Assembly (NCBI GenBank): GCA_947177425.1
Contig: CAMWUN010000029.1
Location: 1 to 42,981, forward strand
Length of the DNA stretch: 42,981 nucleotides
Origin: an uncultured bacterium
GTDB lineage: Bacteria; Bacillota; Clostridia; Lachnospirales; Lachnospiraceae
Direction: 5' to 3'
The position numbers and the translations under genes are program-made. The notes under the pieces were generated by a model. The model had not been told where the DNA came from. It saw only the letters and a program-made list of their open reading frames with translations, and did not search any database. Positions 24,561-34,002 of the stretch are shown in pieces. Numbering within the stretch: position 1 is the first letter of the stretch; every line of letters starts with the position of its first letter.

Positions 24561-26030
24561 ATGCTGTACATAGGTATTGACCTGGGAACCAGCGCGGTGA
24601 AACTGCTGTTGATGGACGGTGAGGGAAATATTCAGAAGATTGTGTCTAAAGAGTATCCCATTTTTTTTCCTAATCCGGGGTGGTCGGAGCAAAAGCCGGA
24701 GGACTGGTTCGCAAAGACCATGGAAGGAATCAAAGAACTGATTGGGGAGGCTGACAAGTCTCAGGTGGCAGGCATCAGCTTTGGAGGGCAGATGCACGGT
24801 CTTGTGATTCTGGACGAGGAGGATAATGTGATACGCCCTGCGCTGTTGTGGAATGATGGCAGGACGTATGAGGAGTGTGATTATTTAAACAATGAGATTG
24901 GAAAGGAAAAGCTTTCCGAATATACGGCGAATATTTCTTTTACAGGCTTTACTGCGCCGAAGATTTTGTGGGTGAAGAACAAGGAGCCGGAAAATTTTGC
25001 AAGGATTTCCAAGATTATGCTGCCTAAGGATTATATTGCCTATAAGCTGACAGGGGTGCACTGCACGGACGTATCCGACGCTTCCGGGATGCTGCTTTTA
25101 GATGTAAAGAACCGCAGGTGGTCGAAGGAGATGTGCAATATCTGCGGCATTACGGAAGAAATGCTTCCCAAGCTTTTTGAAAGTTATGAATGTGTGGGTA
25201 CGGTGAAGGAAGATATTGCGGCCCGGCTTGGCATTTCCACAGCGGTAAAGGTGGCGGCCGGGGCTGGGGATAATGCGGCGGCAGCAGTGGGAACAGGAAC
25301 CGTGGGGGAAGGGATGTGCAATATTTCTCTTGGCACCAGCGGCACGATTTTTATTTCTTCCAGAAACTTTGGGGTGGATAAATTCAATGCCCTTCATGCC
25401 TTTGCCCATGCGGACGGAAATTATCATCTGATGGGGTGTATGTTAAGCGCTGCTTCCTGTAATAAATGGTGGATGGAAGATATTCTCGGTACGGATGCTT
25501 ATGAAGATGAGCAGAAGGAAATCACAAAGCTTGGTGAAAACCACGTATATTTCCTGCCTTATCTGATGGGAGAGCGTTCTCCCCACAACAATCCCAACGC
25601 CAGAGGAACCTTTATCGGCATGACCATGGATACCTCCCGGGCGGATATGACCCAGGCTGTGCTGGAAGGAGTTGCCTTTGCCCTGCGGGATTCGCTGGAG
25701 GTTGCAAAGTCTCTGGGAATTAAGCTGGAGAGGACGAAAATCTGCGGAGGCGGGGCGAAAAGTCCCTTGTGGAAAAAGATGATTGCCAATATTCTGAATC
25801 TAAAGGTGGACGTGATTGAAAGCGAAGAAGGACCTGCCCTGGGCGGCGCCATGCTGGCGGCAGTGGCGTGCGGGGAGTTTGAGAGCGTAGAGGCAGCGGC
25901 GGCTGGAATTGTAAAGATTGTGGATACCGTGGAGCCGGAGCCGGAACTTGTTGAAAAATATGAGGCCAGATACCAGCAGTTCAGGGAGATTTACCCGGCA
26001 TGCAGACCCTTGTTTGAAATTATCAAATAA
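24561..26030 (+). CDS. xylB: xylulokinase-like FGGY-family sugar kinase
   Basis: The 489-residue kinase starts with the phosphate-binding YIGIDLGTSAVKLLLMD and has SFGGQMHGLV and LLWNDGR, which are typical of xylulokinases, plus AGAGDNAAAAVGTG with predicted catalytic D237 and the ATP-binding LGTSGTIF. It phosphorylates a ketopentose, by family D-xylulose to D-xylulose 5-phosphate for the pentose phosphate pathway. GAAGGAGG precedes the ATG. Because the isomerase two genes downstream is fucose/arabinose-like rather than a xylose isomerase, the true substrate could be another ketose such as ribulose; the symbol is therefore provisional. Confidence 0.86.
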   Translation: MLYIGIDLGTSAVKLLLMDGEGNIQKIVSKEYPIFFPNPGWSEQKPEDWFAKTMEGIKELIGEADKSQVAGISFGGQMHGLVILDEEDNVIRPALLWNDGRTYEECDYLNNEIGKEKLSEYTANISFTGFTAPKILWVKNKEPENFARISKIMLPKDYIAYKLTGVHCTDVSDASGMLLLDVKNRRWSKEMCNICGITEEMLPKLFESYECVGTVKEDIAARLGISTAVKVAAGAGDNAAAAVGTGTVGEGMCNISLGTSGTIFISSRNFGVDKFNALHAFAHADGNYHLMGCMLSAASCNKWWMEDILGTDAYEDEQKEITKLGENHVYFLPYLMGERSPHNNPNARGTFIGMTMDTSRADMTQAVLEGVAFALRDSLEVAKSLGIKLERTKICGGGAKSPLWKKMIANILNLKVDVIESEEGPALGGAMLAAVACGEFESVEAAAAGIVKIVDTVEPEPELVEKYEARYQQFREIYPACRPLFEIIK

Positions 26031-26151
26031 TTTCTGGAAAGGCGGAGCAGCCAGGCCCGGAGCGTGGGCAGATTGCGGAATGATTTTTCAAATGGCCGTA
26101 GGATTAGAGAATAATTCTGGAATGATAAAATGGAGAGGATGGGTAAGAAAA

Positions 26152-26769
26152 ATGGAGATTTACAGTGTAACGGATGAACGGTTTAAAAAGTATGGGAAAA
26201 TAATAAAGGATATTGATTTTTCCGGTCTTGTGAATGCATTAGAGGAGAGCACTCCCCTTCCGGAAAATGTGGCTTATGTTCCGGGGCTTGAAGCGCTCGA
26301 AGGGCTTCCGGTCATGAAGGAACTGAGGGATAAGACTTTTGGGGAGGCGGAAATTCAGATTGGGTACTGCAATGGACACAATTCCATGATGAATGCACTG
26401 GAATACCACAAAAGTTCGGAAGTGAACGTGATGGCAACGGATGCGGTTTTAATGCTGGGAAGGGAGCAGGATATTACGGATGATTTTACCTATGATACTT
26501 CCCTTGCGGAGGCATTTCTGGCGCCTAAGGGAACCGCAGTGGAAATCTATGCCACAACCCTTCATTATGCACCCTGCGGTGTGGACGGGGAAGGATTTAA
26601 GGTGGCAATTGTCCTTCCAAAGGGAACTAATTTAGAACTTGACAGGGAACATGCAGGAGGAGAGGACGGCCATCTGACAGCGAAGAACAAGTGGCTTTTG
26701 GGACACCCGGAAGGAGGACTGCCAGAGGGAAGCCCTATGGGACTTGTGGGCGAAAATCTGAAAGTATAA
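26152..26769 (+). CDS. DUF4867-type protein, probable cupin-like sugar enzyme
   Basis: The 205-residue protein resembles the uncharacterised DUF4867 group. Possible metal ligands are visible as H in YCNGHNSMMNALEYHKSSEVNV and later in TTLHYAPC, an arrangement seen in cupin-fold isomerases and ureidoglycolate-type enzymes. The open frame extends far upstream into the kinase gene, but the ATG at 26152 with GGAGAGGATGGG just before it, and the compact fold afterwards, support this start. Its place between a sugar kinase and an isomerase suggests an epimerase, mutarotase or isomerase step; this is inference only. Confidence 0.7.
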   Translation: MEIYSVTDERFKKYGKIIKDIDFSGLVNALEESTPLPENVAYVPGLEALEGLPVMKELRDKTFGEAEIQIGYCNGHNSMMNALEYHKSSEVNVMATDAVLMLGREQDITDDFTYDTSLAEAFLAPKGTAVEIYATTLHYAPCGVDGEGFKVAIVLPKGTNLELDREHAGGEDGHLTAKNKWLLGHPEGGLPEGSPMGLVGENLKV

Positions 26770-26925
26770 ACAATAACTTAATGCAAAGCAGGCAGACTGC
26801 GGCGGCTGAATATATGCGTAAATGCATGAGCCGGCCTGCTGGATGAAGAAATGAAACAGAGAAAAAACAAACGGAGCAGACAAAAAAACAAATAAACTAA
26901 AAATAAAAAACAGGAGGAATTTAAC

Positions 26926-28410
26926 ATGAGCAATTTACCCAAAGCCAAAATCGGAATCGTGGCAGTGAGCCGCGACTGCTTCCCGGAGGAGCTGTCTGTC
27001 AACAGAAGGAAAGCCCTGGTAGAGGCTTACAAAGCAAAGTATGATGAGACGGACATTTATGAGTGTCCTGTCTGCATTGTGGAGAGCGAAATCCATATGG
27101 TTCAGGCGCTGGAGGATGTGAAGAAGGCAGGATGTAACGCCCTGTGCGTATATCTTGGCAATTTCGGGCCTGAAATTTCCGAGACGTTACTGGCAAAGCA
27201 TTTTGACGGGCCGGCTATGTTTATAGCGGCAGCCGAGGAGACTCAGAATGACTTAGTGGGCGGGCGCGGTGATGCGTACTGCGGTATGCTGAATGCAAGC
27301 TACAATTTAAAGCTTCGCAATATAAAGGCGTATATCCCCGAATATCCGGTGGGAACAGCGGAAGAATGCGCAGATATGATAAATGAATTTGTGCCTATTG
27401 CAAGGGCCGTGGTAGGATTAAAGAGCCTTAAGATTATCAGCTTCGGCCCTCGTCCCCTTAACTTCTTAGCCTGCAACGCGCCTATTAAGCAGCTTTATAA
27501 TCTGGGGATAGAGATTGAGGAAAACTCAGAACTGGATTTGTTTGAGGCATTCAATAAGCATGAAGGCGATGAAAGAATCCCTGCCAAGGTTAAGGAAATG
27601 GAAGAGGAACTGGGAGAAGGAAACCAGAAGCCTGAAATCCTTTCCAAGCTGGCACAGTATGAGCTCACACTGCTTGACTGGATAGAGGCTCATAAGGGCT
27701 ACCGGGAATATGTGGCAATTGCAGGAAAATGCTGGCCTGCATTCCAGACCCAGTTCGGCTTTGTACCATGCTATGTGAACAGCCGTCTGACAGGCATGGG
27801 AATCCCTGTTTCCTGTGAGGTGGATATTTACGGATGCTTAAGTGAGTTTATCGGTGCGGCAGTGAGTAATGATGTGGTGACGCTGCTTGACATCAACAAT
27901 ACAGTGCCCGGGGATATGTATGAAGAGTCCATCAGGGGCAAATTCAACTATACCCAGAAGGATACTTTCATGGGCTTCCACTGTGGTAATACCTGCTCGA
28001 AGAAACTGTCCTCCTGCAGTATGAAGAATCAGATGATTATGGCAAGATCCCTTCCCGTGGAGGTAACAAACGGTACTTTGGAGGGGGACATTGTACCCGG
28101 CGATATTACATTCTACCGTCTCCAGTCAACAGCGGACTGCAAACTGCGGGGCTATATTGCCCAGGGCGAGGTTCTTCCCGTGGCAACGAAATCCTTTGGC
28201 GGAATCGGCGTATTTGCAATTCCCGAAATGGGAAGGTTCTACCGTCATGTGCTGATCGAGGGCAACTATCCTCACCACGGCGCAGTTGCTTTCGGCCACT
28301 ATGGAAAGGCTTTGTTTGAAGTATATAAATATATTGGCGTTGAACTTGATGAAATCGGTTTTAACCAGCCCAAAGGAATGCTTTATAAATCTGAAAATCC
28401 CTTTGCGTAA
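26926..28410 (+). CDS. L-fucose/L-arabinose isomerase-family protein
   Basis: The 494-residue protein has the overall layout of the fucose/arabinose isomerase family, with the N-terminal Rossmann-like region (IGIVAVSRDCFPEEL) and C-terminal metal-site motifs such as SCEVDIYG, LLDINNT and GFHCGNT. Family members interconvert aldoses and ketoses with a manganese ion. It fits an aldose-to-ketose step before the kinase at 24561. A strong ribosome site CAGGAGGAATTTAAC precedes the ATG. It is shorter than classical L-fucose isomerase (about 590 residues), so the name should not be taken as substrate proof. Confidence 0.83.
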   Translation: MSNLPKAKIGIVAVSRDCFPEELSVNRRKALVEAYKAKYDETDIYECPVCIVESEIHMVQALEDVKKAGCNALCVYLGNFGPEISETLLAKHFDGPAMFIAAAEETQNDLVGGRGDAYCGMLNASYNLKLRNIKAYIPEYPVGTAEECADMINEFVPIARAVVGLKSLKIISFGPRPLNFLACNAPIKQLYNLGIEIEENSELDLFEAFNKHEGDERIPAKVKEMEEELGEGNQKPEILSKLAQYELTLLDWIEAHKGYREYVAIAGKCWPAFQTQFGFVPCYVNSRLTGMGIPVSCEVDIYGCLSEFIGAAVSNDVVTLLDINNTVPGDMYEESIRGKFNYTQKDTFMGFHCGNTCSKKLSSCSMKNQMIMARSLPVEVTNGTLEGDIVPGDITFYRLQSTADCKLRGYIAQGEVLPVATKSFGGIGVFAIPEMGRFYRHVLIEGNYPHHGAVAFGHYGKALFEVYKYIGVELDEIGFNQPKGMLYKSENPFA

Positions 28411-28529
28411 ACTTTTGTTTACAGGCTGGAAGCGGAAGCATGACCGTGGAAGCCTTTGGCTTGTGAAATAAGCAATAAACAAAGTAAAGAATCCTTCCTT
28501 TTTTGGATAAATTGATACTGGAATTTTAG

Positions 28530-28580
28530 TGCCTGTGTGATTATACTACTAAATTGTACGCATAAACACGCAGGCATTTT
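28530..28580 (+). terminator. candidate terminator of the sugar cluster
   Basis: TGCCTGTGTG (28530-28539) and CACGCAGGCA (28567-28576) pair with one G-U wobble, across a 27-base loop, followed by TTTT. The rest of the 267-base gap from 28411 to 28677 holds no gene that I recognise. Confidence 0.5.
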
Positions 28581-28677
28581 CAGGCCCTCGGCCGGGATGT
28601 CTGAGCGGATATCACACAGATGGGAGCGTCCATGGTATGGAATGAAATTTGTATTGCGCTCCGGGGAGGATGAAAAA

Positions 28678-30033
28678 ATGGCTAAGGATTTGACAAAGGA
28701 TATGACGGTGGGGGCACCCATGAAGCTGATTCTGGGATTTTCCATTCCGCTGCTTCTGGGCTTTTTGTTCCAGCAGTTTTACAGTGTGGTGGATACCATT
28801 ATCGTGGGACGTTTTCTGGGTATGAATGCGCTGGCCGGGGTGGGCGTTACCGGGTCGGTCAACTTTATGATTGTGGGATTCTGCATGGGTGTATGCAGCG
28901 GCTTTGCAATTCCCGTAGCCCACAAATTCGGGGCAAAGGATTATGTGGGGATGCGCCAGTTTATTGCAAACTGCGCCTGGCTGGCACTCTTTTTCTCGGT
29001 GGTGATGACGGTGGCTGTTGTGCTGCTGTGCAGAAATATTTTGACCTGGATGAAGACTCCGGAGGACATTTTTAATGATGCTTATATTTACATCGTAATT
29101 ATTTTTATAGGAATACCTGCCACCTATTTTTATAATATACTTTCCGGCATCATCCGTTCCATGGGGGACAGCAGGACACCTTTGTATTTCCTGACCCTGT
29201 CTTCTTTCCTGAATATCGGGCTTGACTTATTATGCATCCTGGCATTTCAGATGGGGGTTGCCGGGGCGGCAGTGGCTACGGTGGTGTCCCAGGTGATATC
29301 GGGGGCGCTGTGTTTCTTTTACATGGTAAAAAAATTTCCGGTTCTGCATCTTAAAAAGGAGGACTGGAGAATAAACTTTTCTCACATGAGGACACTTTGC
29401 GGCATGGGGATTCCTATGGGACTGCAGTATTCCATTACAGCCATCGGCTCTGTGATTTTGCAGACATCGGTTAACACCCTTGGCTCCGTTGCGGTGGCTT
29501 CCATAACAGCGGCCAACAAAGTAGGAACTTTTTTCTGCTGTCCTTTTGAGGCAATGGGTTCCACCATGGCTACTTATGGGGGACAGAATGTGGGCGCCAA
29601 GAAGCTGGACCGCCTGGGAGAGGGGCTTAAGAAATGTATCCTGCTGGGAGTGGTTTATTCGCTGGCGGCTTTTGTGGTGATGTATTTCTTCGGAACGGAT
29701 CTGGCCGCATTGTTTGTGGATTCGGCAGGGGAAGAGATGCTCGCCAATGCCAGAATGTCCCTGATTATCAGCAGCGCTTTTTATATCCCTCTGTCACTGG
29801 TCAACATCATCCGCTTTATGATACAGGGTATGGGGTTCAGTACCTTTGCCATTCTGGCAGGAGTTCTGGAAATGATAGCAAGGACACTGGCCGGGCTGGT
29901 GCTGGTGCCGAAATTCGGCTACCTGGGAGCCTGCGCCGCCAGCCCTCTTGCCTGGATTTTTGCGGATGCATTTCTGATTCCGGCCTATGTACATGTGCGC
30001 CGTAAATTGCAGAAGATGATGGGCGAAAGCTAG
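28678..30033 (+). CDS. MATE-family efflux transporter (NorM/DinF-like)
   Basis: The 451-residue membrane protein has about 12 segments and the typical start MAKDLTKDMTVGAPMKLILGFSIPLLLGFLFQQFYSVVDTIIVG. GTVGR-like and GDSRTPL motifs of the MATE family are present. The frame is open further upstream, but the ATG at 28678 follows GGGGAGGATG and matches the family start. It is a different subgroup from the MATE protein at 21058 and has no linked regulator. The substrate is unknown. Confidence 0.9.
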   Translation: MAKDLTKDMTVGAPMKLILGFSIPLLLGFLFQQFYSVVDTIIVGRFLGMNALAGVGVTGSVNFMIVGFCMGVCSGFAIPVAHKFGAKDYVGMRQFIANCAWLALFFSVVMTVAVVLLCRNILTWMKTPEDIFNDAYIYIVIIFIGIPATYFYNILSGIIRSMGDSRTPLYFLTLSSFLNIGLDLLCILAFQMGVAGAAVATVVSQVISGALCFFYMVKKFPVLHLKKEDWRINFSHMRTLCGMGIPMGLQYSITAIGSVILQTSVNTLGSVAVASITAANKVGTFFCCPFEAMGSTMATYGGQNVGAKKLDRLGEGLKKCILLGVVYSLAAFVVMYFFGTDLAALFVDSAGEEMLANARMSLIISSAFYIPLSLVNIIRFMIQGMGFSTFAILAGVLEMIARTLAGLVLVPKFGYLGACAASPLAWIFADAFLIPAYVHVRRKLQKMMGES

Positions 30034-30059
30034 TACTTTGGAAGGAGATGCAAAGTACT
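30032..30059. terminator. hairpin between converging MATE and glycosidase genes
   Basis: AGTACTTTG (30032-30040) and CAAAGTACT (30051-30059) are perfect nine-base arms with a ten-base loop. It lies exactly between the two stop codons and can form on either strand, so it may end both transcripts. No long T run is present. Confidence 0.6.
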
Positions 30060-30060
30060 T

Positions 30061-32031
30061 CTAAGCGCTTCCTATATGGTCTGACGTAGATTTTTGCAGG
30101 GGAGCAAGTTTATTGATTTTGCGGTCATAGGTGAGGATGCCGTTGACTTCTTCTTCCACATCGGAGAGCTGGGTGAAGACGGCGCCGCTTAGGCCCTGTC
30201 TTTTAAGCGGGAGCAGGGATTTTTTAATGAGACTGCGGTAGGCCCTTTGAAATTCCCGTATTGTCTCATAACGCTTGTAGCCGAAAACCCTCTCCACGCT
30301 GGAGTGGTCTTTGATGTGGCAGGCGAAACCGCCGTATTCGGACAGAAAGAACGCACGGTTTGTCCATTTTTTAACGGGGACTGTCAGGGGACGGAAGTAG
30401 TTGTGGACGCTTATGAAGTCGCCGCAGCCCTGGTCGAACCAGCCGCTGGCGGAATCAATCAGACGATCCGGATCTTCGGCCTTGATCCTGTCGGTGATCC
30501 GTACGGCGTCGAACTGTCCCCAGCCTTCGTTAAAGGGAACCCAGACAGCGATGGATGGGAAGAATTTTAAATAGCTGACGGTTTCCATGCATTCTTTTTC
30601 CCACTGGGCTCTCGCTTTCCGGTCTTTCCGGGAGAGCAGGGCATAGTGGGAGTCTTTGATGTGTGCGGCAAGGGAGGGACAGAGGGTGGGAAGGTAACTG
30701 ACCACCGGCATGTGGTAACTGCTTCCCCCGTTAACAATGTCCTGGCACACAATCATACCCAGCCTGTCACAGTGGTAATACCATCTTGTATTTTCTACCT
30801 TGATGTGTTTGCGCAGCATGTTATAGCCCAGGGACTTCATGACAGTAATGTCATAAATCAGGGCTTCATCGGACGGGGCAGTGTAAAGGCCGTCCGGCCA
30901 GTACCCCTGATCCAGCGCGCCCATAAGGAAACAGGGCTTGTGATTGAGACAGAATACAGGAATGGAGCTGGCTTTCGGGCCGGCCTTTTCTATCATTAAG
31001 CCAGTTCGTGATGGGGAACGGTGTTCGATGGTAAAAATACGCATGGCAAAATAGCTTTGCACCTTATCCTGTCCTAATGTGATGGTTACAGGGTAAAGAA
31101 AAGGTGTTTCCGGGCTCCAGCTATGGAAATGTTCATCCGGGATGGTAAAGGAAAGGGCAGTCCTGCCGCTGTCATGGATGGATAAGGTGGTGCAAAGGAC
31201 AGGCTGGCTGTCCCCGTGGCCGGACTGATATAGGGCTTCCGGCCTGTTCCCGTGGGAAGGCTCGCTGGCGGATACAGGCTGGCTTAAGGTTTCAGCCCAT
31301 GCCGGATAGACGGACAGGGAAAGGACTGGGGAATCATTTCCGGTAACAGCAGTAATATGGGCAGTGACCCGGCGGGCATCGTAGTCTGTCTCAAACCACA
31401 CATTTTTTATGTGGGAAGAGGGAACCTGTTCCAGCCATACGCTCTGCCAGATGCCGCTCTGGGCAGTGTAAAAGATGCCGCCCCTGGTAAGGGACTGCTT
31501 TCCTCTTGCCTGGCTTTTAAGGTGGGTCACATCCCGCACCTTCACGGCAAGCTGGTTTTCACCGTCTTTCAGATAAGGGGTGATATCGGTCTCAAAAGGC
31601 AGATAGCCTCCCAGATGCGAAGTGACACGTATGTCATTAATATAGACTTCTGCTTCATAGTCCACTGCGCCGAAATGCAGGATAAGACGCATGTCAGAGG
31701 CGTCCAACCCGTCCAGAGGGGGAAGGGATCTCCGGTACCAGAGGAACTGCGAGGGCAGAAGCTGCCTGTTGACACCGGAAAGGGTGCACTCCGGCGAAAA
31801 GGGGACTAAAATGGTTCCGTCAAATTCCGAAGGAAAAGAGCCGGAGGAGGTGATGGCATAGTCCCAATATCCGTTCAGGGAGATAAAAGAGTCCCTGCGC
31901 ATCTGTGGACGCGGATATTCGGGCAGCAGGCATCCGGGACTGATGTTTTCTCCCCAGACAGTGGTGAGGGGAGTAAGCTGGTCTTCTTCGTGGGGTTTGA
32001 TGATACTTTTGACAGCGTCTTTAAAATTCAT
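30061..32031 (-). CDS. glycoside hydrolase family 2 enzyme (beta-galactosidase/glucuronidase-like)
   Basis: The 656-residue enzyme has no signal peptide and should act in the cytoplasm. The order is a sugar-binding beta domain (~45-205, SLNGYWDYAI), an immunoglobulin-like domain (~205-335) and a TIM barrel (~345-640). Predicted acid/base E502 is in PFNEGWGQFD and nucleophile E565 in FLSEYGGF. It would release a beta-linked sugar from an imported oligosaccharide or glycoside. AAAGGAGAATCC precedes the start. Residues ~245-290 form a poorly conserved, Ser/Pro/His-rich insertion in the middle domain. The exact sugar is not evident, and no transporter is adjacent. Confidence 0.9.
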   Translation of the reverse strand: MNFKDAVKSIIKPHEEDQLTPLTTVWGENISPGCLLPEYPRPQMRRDSFISLNGYWDYAITSSGSFPSEFDGTILVPFSPECTLSGVNRQLLPSQFLWYRRSLPPLDGLDASDMRLILHFGAVDYEAEVYINDIRVTSHLGGYLPFETDITPYLKDGENQLAVKVRDVTHLKSQARGKQSLTRGGIFYTAQSGIWQSVWLEQVPSSHIKNVWFETDYDARRVTAHITAVTGNDSPVLSLSVYPAWAETLSQPVSASEPSHGNRPEALYQSGHGDSQPVLCTTLSIHDSGRTALSFTIPDEHFHSWSPETPFLYPVTITLGQDKVQSYFAMRIFTIEHRSPSRTGLMIEKAGPKASSIPVFCLNHKPCFLMGALDQGYWPDGLYTAPSDEALIYDITVMKSLGYNMLRKHIKVENTRWYYHCDRLGMIVCQDIVNGGSSYHMPVVSYLPTLCPSLAAHIKDSHYALLSRKDRKARAQWEKECMETVSYLKFFPSIAVWVPFNEGWGQFDAVRITDRIKAEDPDRLIDSASGWFDQGCGDFISVHNYFRPLTVPVKKWTNRAFFLSEYGGFACHIKDHSSVERVFGYKRYETIREFQRAYRSLIKKSLLPLKRQGLSGAVFTQLSDVEEEVNGILTYDRKINKLAPLQKSTSDHIGSA

Positions 32032-32248
32032 GGATTCTCCTTTTATTGAGGGTGGAAATTAATGTAAATTTGTAATATTATTTTATCATATCCAATGGGG
32101 TTCGTTAACCATTTTTTCAGCGCCGGCCTGGGAAAGGATTGGAGCGTGTTTCGGGGGCGTCCCGGGATTTATTTCCGGCACAGGCTCTGGCAGCTATGGG
32201 AACTGCAGTTTGATAAATATGAAAAATACAGGAAAGACAGGAAGAGAT

Positions 32249-33019
32249 ATGGAAACAGACGAGTTATTAAAGAAAAGGTTCCGGGAGCTTGCCCGGAAGA
32301 GTTATCAGAATAATCACTACACGTTTACAGGGTTCTTAAGTATGGCTGACATGGCCTGTTTTTATGAAATAGAGAAAGAACTTTCCTTCGCATCGTATAA
32401 GGTATGGGGCGGAAGCGAAGTGTGTGAACGTGTGATGGTGCGTTTTGGAAATGAGCAGGAGCTGGGCTATGAGGAGGAGTTTCCCATTGCCTGTATTATG
32501 GTAAGGCCGCTGGCAGCAAAATTTGCCGAGACTCTCACCCACAGGGATTTTCTGGGAGCGGTCATAAGCCTGGGAATTGAGCGGAGCACGCTGGGGGACA
32601 TTCTGATTGTGGACAATAAAGGCTACATATTCTGCATGGAAAGCATGGCCGATTATATTATGGAAAATCTGACCAGAGTAAGGCACACTTCTGTCCTGTG
32701 CCGCCGCGCCAGAAAGACGCCGGAAGCCATTGTGCAGGACAGGCAGGAGTTGAAAATTCAGGTTTCTTCCGAGCGGATAGACGGCGTACTGGCAAAAGCC
32801 TTCCATCTGTCCCGCAGTGAGGTTTCGGCCCTTTTTGCGCAGAAAAAGGTGTTTGTGGACGGAAGAATATGCGAGAATGGCAGCCGCACATTAAAGGGCG
32901 GCGAGAAGGTAAGCGCCAGAGGATTTGGGAAATTTGAATACATAGGGCAGCAGAATTTAAGTAAAAAGGGAAAAATCAACGCAGTGATTATGATGTACGG
33001 CAAAAAAGGAGGAATTTAA
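32249..33019 (+). CDS. ylmH: YlmH-like S4-domain RNA-binding protein
   Basis: The 256-residue protein has an N-terminal globular domain (YTFTGFLSMADMACFYEIEKEL... , with RDFLGAVISLGIERSTLGDILI) and a C-terminal S4 RNA-binding domain (~175-235, SSERIDGVLAKAFHLSRSEVSALFAQKKVFVDGR). This is the YlmH family, which is linked to translation or ribosome rescue and, in many Bacillota, to the division gene cluster. Here that cluster (sepF, ylmG, divIVA) is not adjacent. The start at 32249 is chosen by AGGAAGAG; starts 13 codons earlier are less supported. The start of the next gene lies two bases after its stop. Confidence 0.87.
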   Translation: METDELLKKRFRELARKSYQNNHYTFTGFLSMADMACFYEIEKELSFASYKVWGGSEVCERVMVRFGNEQELGYEEEFPIACIMVRPLAAKFAETLTHRDFLGAVISLGIERSTLGDILIVDNKGYIFCMESMADYIMENLTRVRHTSVLCRRARKTPEAIVQDRQELKIQVSSERIDGVLAKAFHLSRSEVSALFAQKKVFVDGRICENGSRTLKGGEKVSARGFGKFEYIGQQNLSKKGKINAVIMMYGKKGGI

Positions 33020-33020
33020 G

Positions 33021-33941
33021 ATGCTTTTGTTACAACAGATGGTGGTGCTTTTTATTTTAATGGGGCTTGGGTATCTGTGCAGTATAAAGTCCATCATCAC
33101 AGATGAAGTGGGGAAAAAGCTTTCCGCCATTGTGGTCAATATTGCAAATCCGGCCCTGATACTGACAGGATGCATGGGGGAAGAGAAAATCCAGGGGCAG
33201 GAGCTTTTGATAACAGCGGCCGTTATGCTGGCAGTGTATGCGGCGCTGCTGGTTCTGGCCCAGCTTCTGCCATGGCTTTTGCGGGTTGACAGGAAAAGCT
33301 GTGGGACTTATAAGGCCATGACTGTTTTTTCCAATATAGGGTTCATGGGATTTCCCGTGGTTTCCGCTCTGTATGGAAGCGGCGCACTGCTTTATGCCGC
33401 GCTTTTTATGATTCCTTATAATATTCTGATTTACACGTACGGCGTATCGGCAATGGCAGTGAAAGAGGATACAGATAACGGCAAATCCGGCGTATCTCTT
33501 GGCAGGATATTGAATATTGGTGTGATTGCCTGCATCCTGACAATTGTTATTTATCTTCTGGGGCTTTCTATCCCTGAATTCATCAAAACCACAGTGACAC
33601 AGCTAAGCAATCTGACCGCGCCCCTTAGCATGATGATCATCGGCGCGTCTCTTGCGTCCATAGATTTAAGGAAACTGTTTATGGACGGAAAACTTCTGGT
33701 CTTTTCCTTTATAAAACTGGTGATTATCCCCGCCGCCGGGGTACTGCTTATAAAACAGTTTGTAAACAGTGAGGTAATCTGCGGCGTGTGCATGGTAATG
33801 CTGGCTACCCCGGTGGGAAGTATGACGGCCATGCTGGCACAGCAGTATGACGGGGATTATGAGATGGCGTCAAAGGGAGTGGCGCTGACTACGATTCTTT
33901 CGGTGGCCACCATGCCTTTGGTGTCGTGGATGGTTATGTAA
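33021..33941 (+). CDS. AEC-family (auxin-efflux-carrier-like) transporter
   Basis: The 306-residue protein has about ten hydrophobic segments in two five-helix halves, starting with QQMVVLFILMGLGYLCSIK and including the typical NIANPALILTG and NIGFMGFPV patterns. AEC transporters carry small organic acids such as malate or lactate; the direction and substrate here are unknown. The ribosome site AAAAGGAGGAATTT lies within the end of the ylmH-like gene, so the two genes form one unit. No regulator or acid-metabolism gene is adjacent. Confidence 0.87.
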   Translation: MLLLQQMVVLFILMGLGYLCSIKSIITDEVGKKLSAIVVNIANPALILTGCMGEEKIQGQELLITAAVMLAVYAALLVLAQLLPWLLRVDRKSCGTYKAMTVFSNIGFMGFPVVSALYGSGALLYAALFMIPYNILIYTYGVSAMAVKEDTDNGKSGVSLGRILNIGVIACILTIVIYLLGLSIPEFIKTTVTQLSNLTAPLSMMIIGASLASIDLRKLFMDGKLLVFSFIKLVIIPAAGVLLIKQFVNSEVICGVCMVMLATPVGSMTAMLAQQYDGDYEMASKGVALTTILSVATMPLVSWMVM

Positions 33942-34002
33942 AATATGGCGGAATGGATGACGAAGCAGCCAGGTTTTTTGATAAGTGAGGAGGAACTGTC
34001 CT

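Noticed and set aside
32095-32313. A 72-codon + strand open frame upstream of the ylmH-like gene.
   Set aside because: It overlaps the ylmH-like start in another frame and has no ribosome site or recognisable motif.
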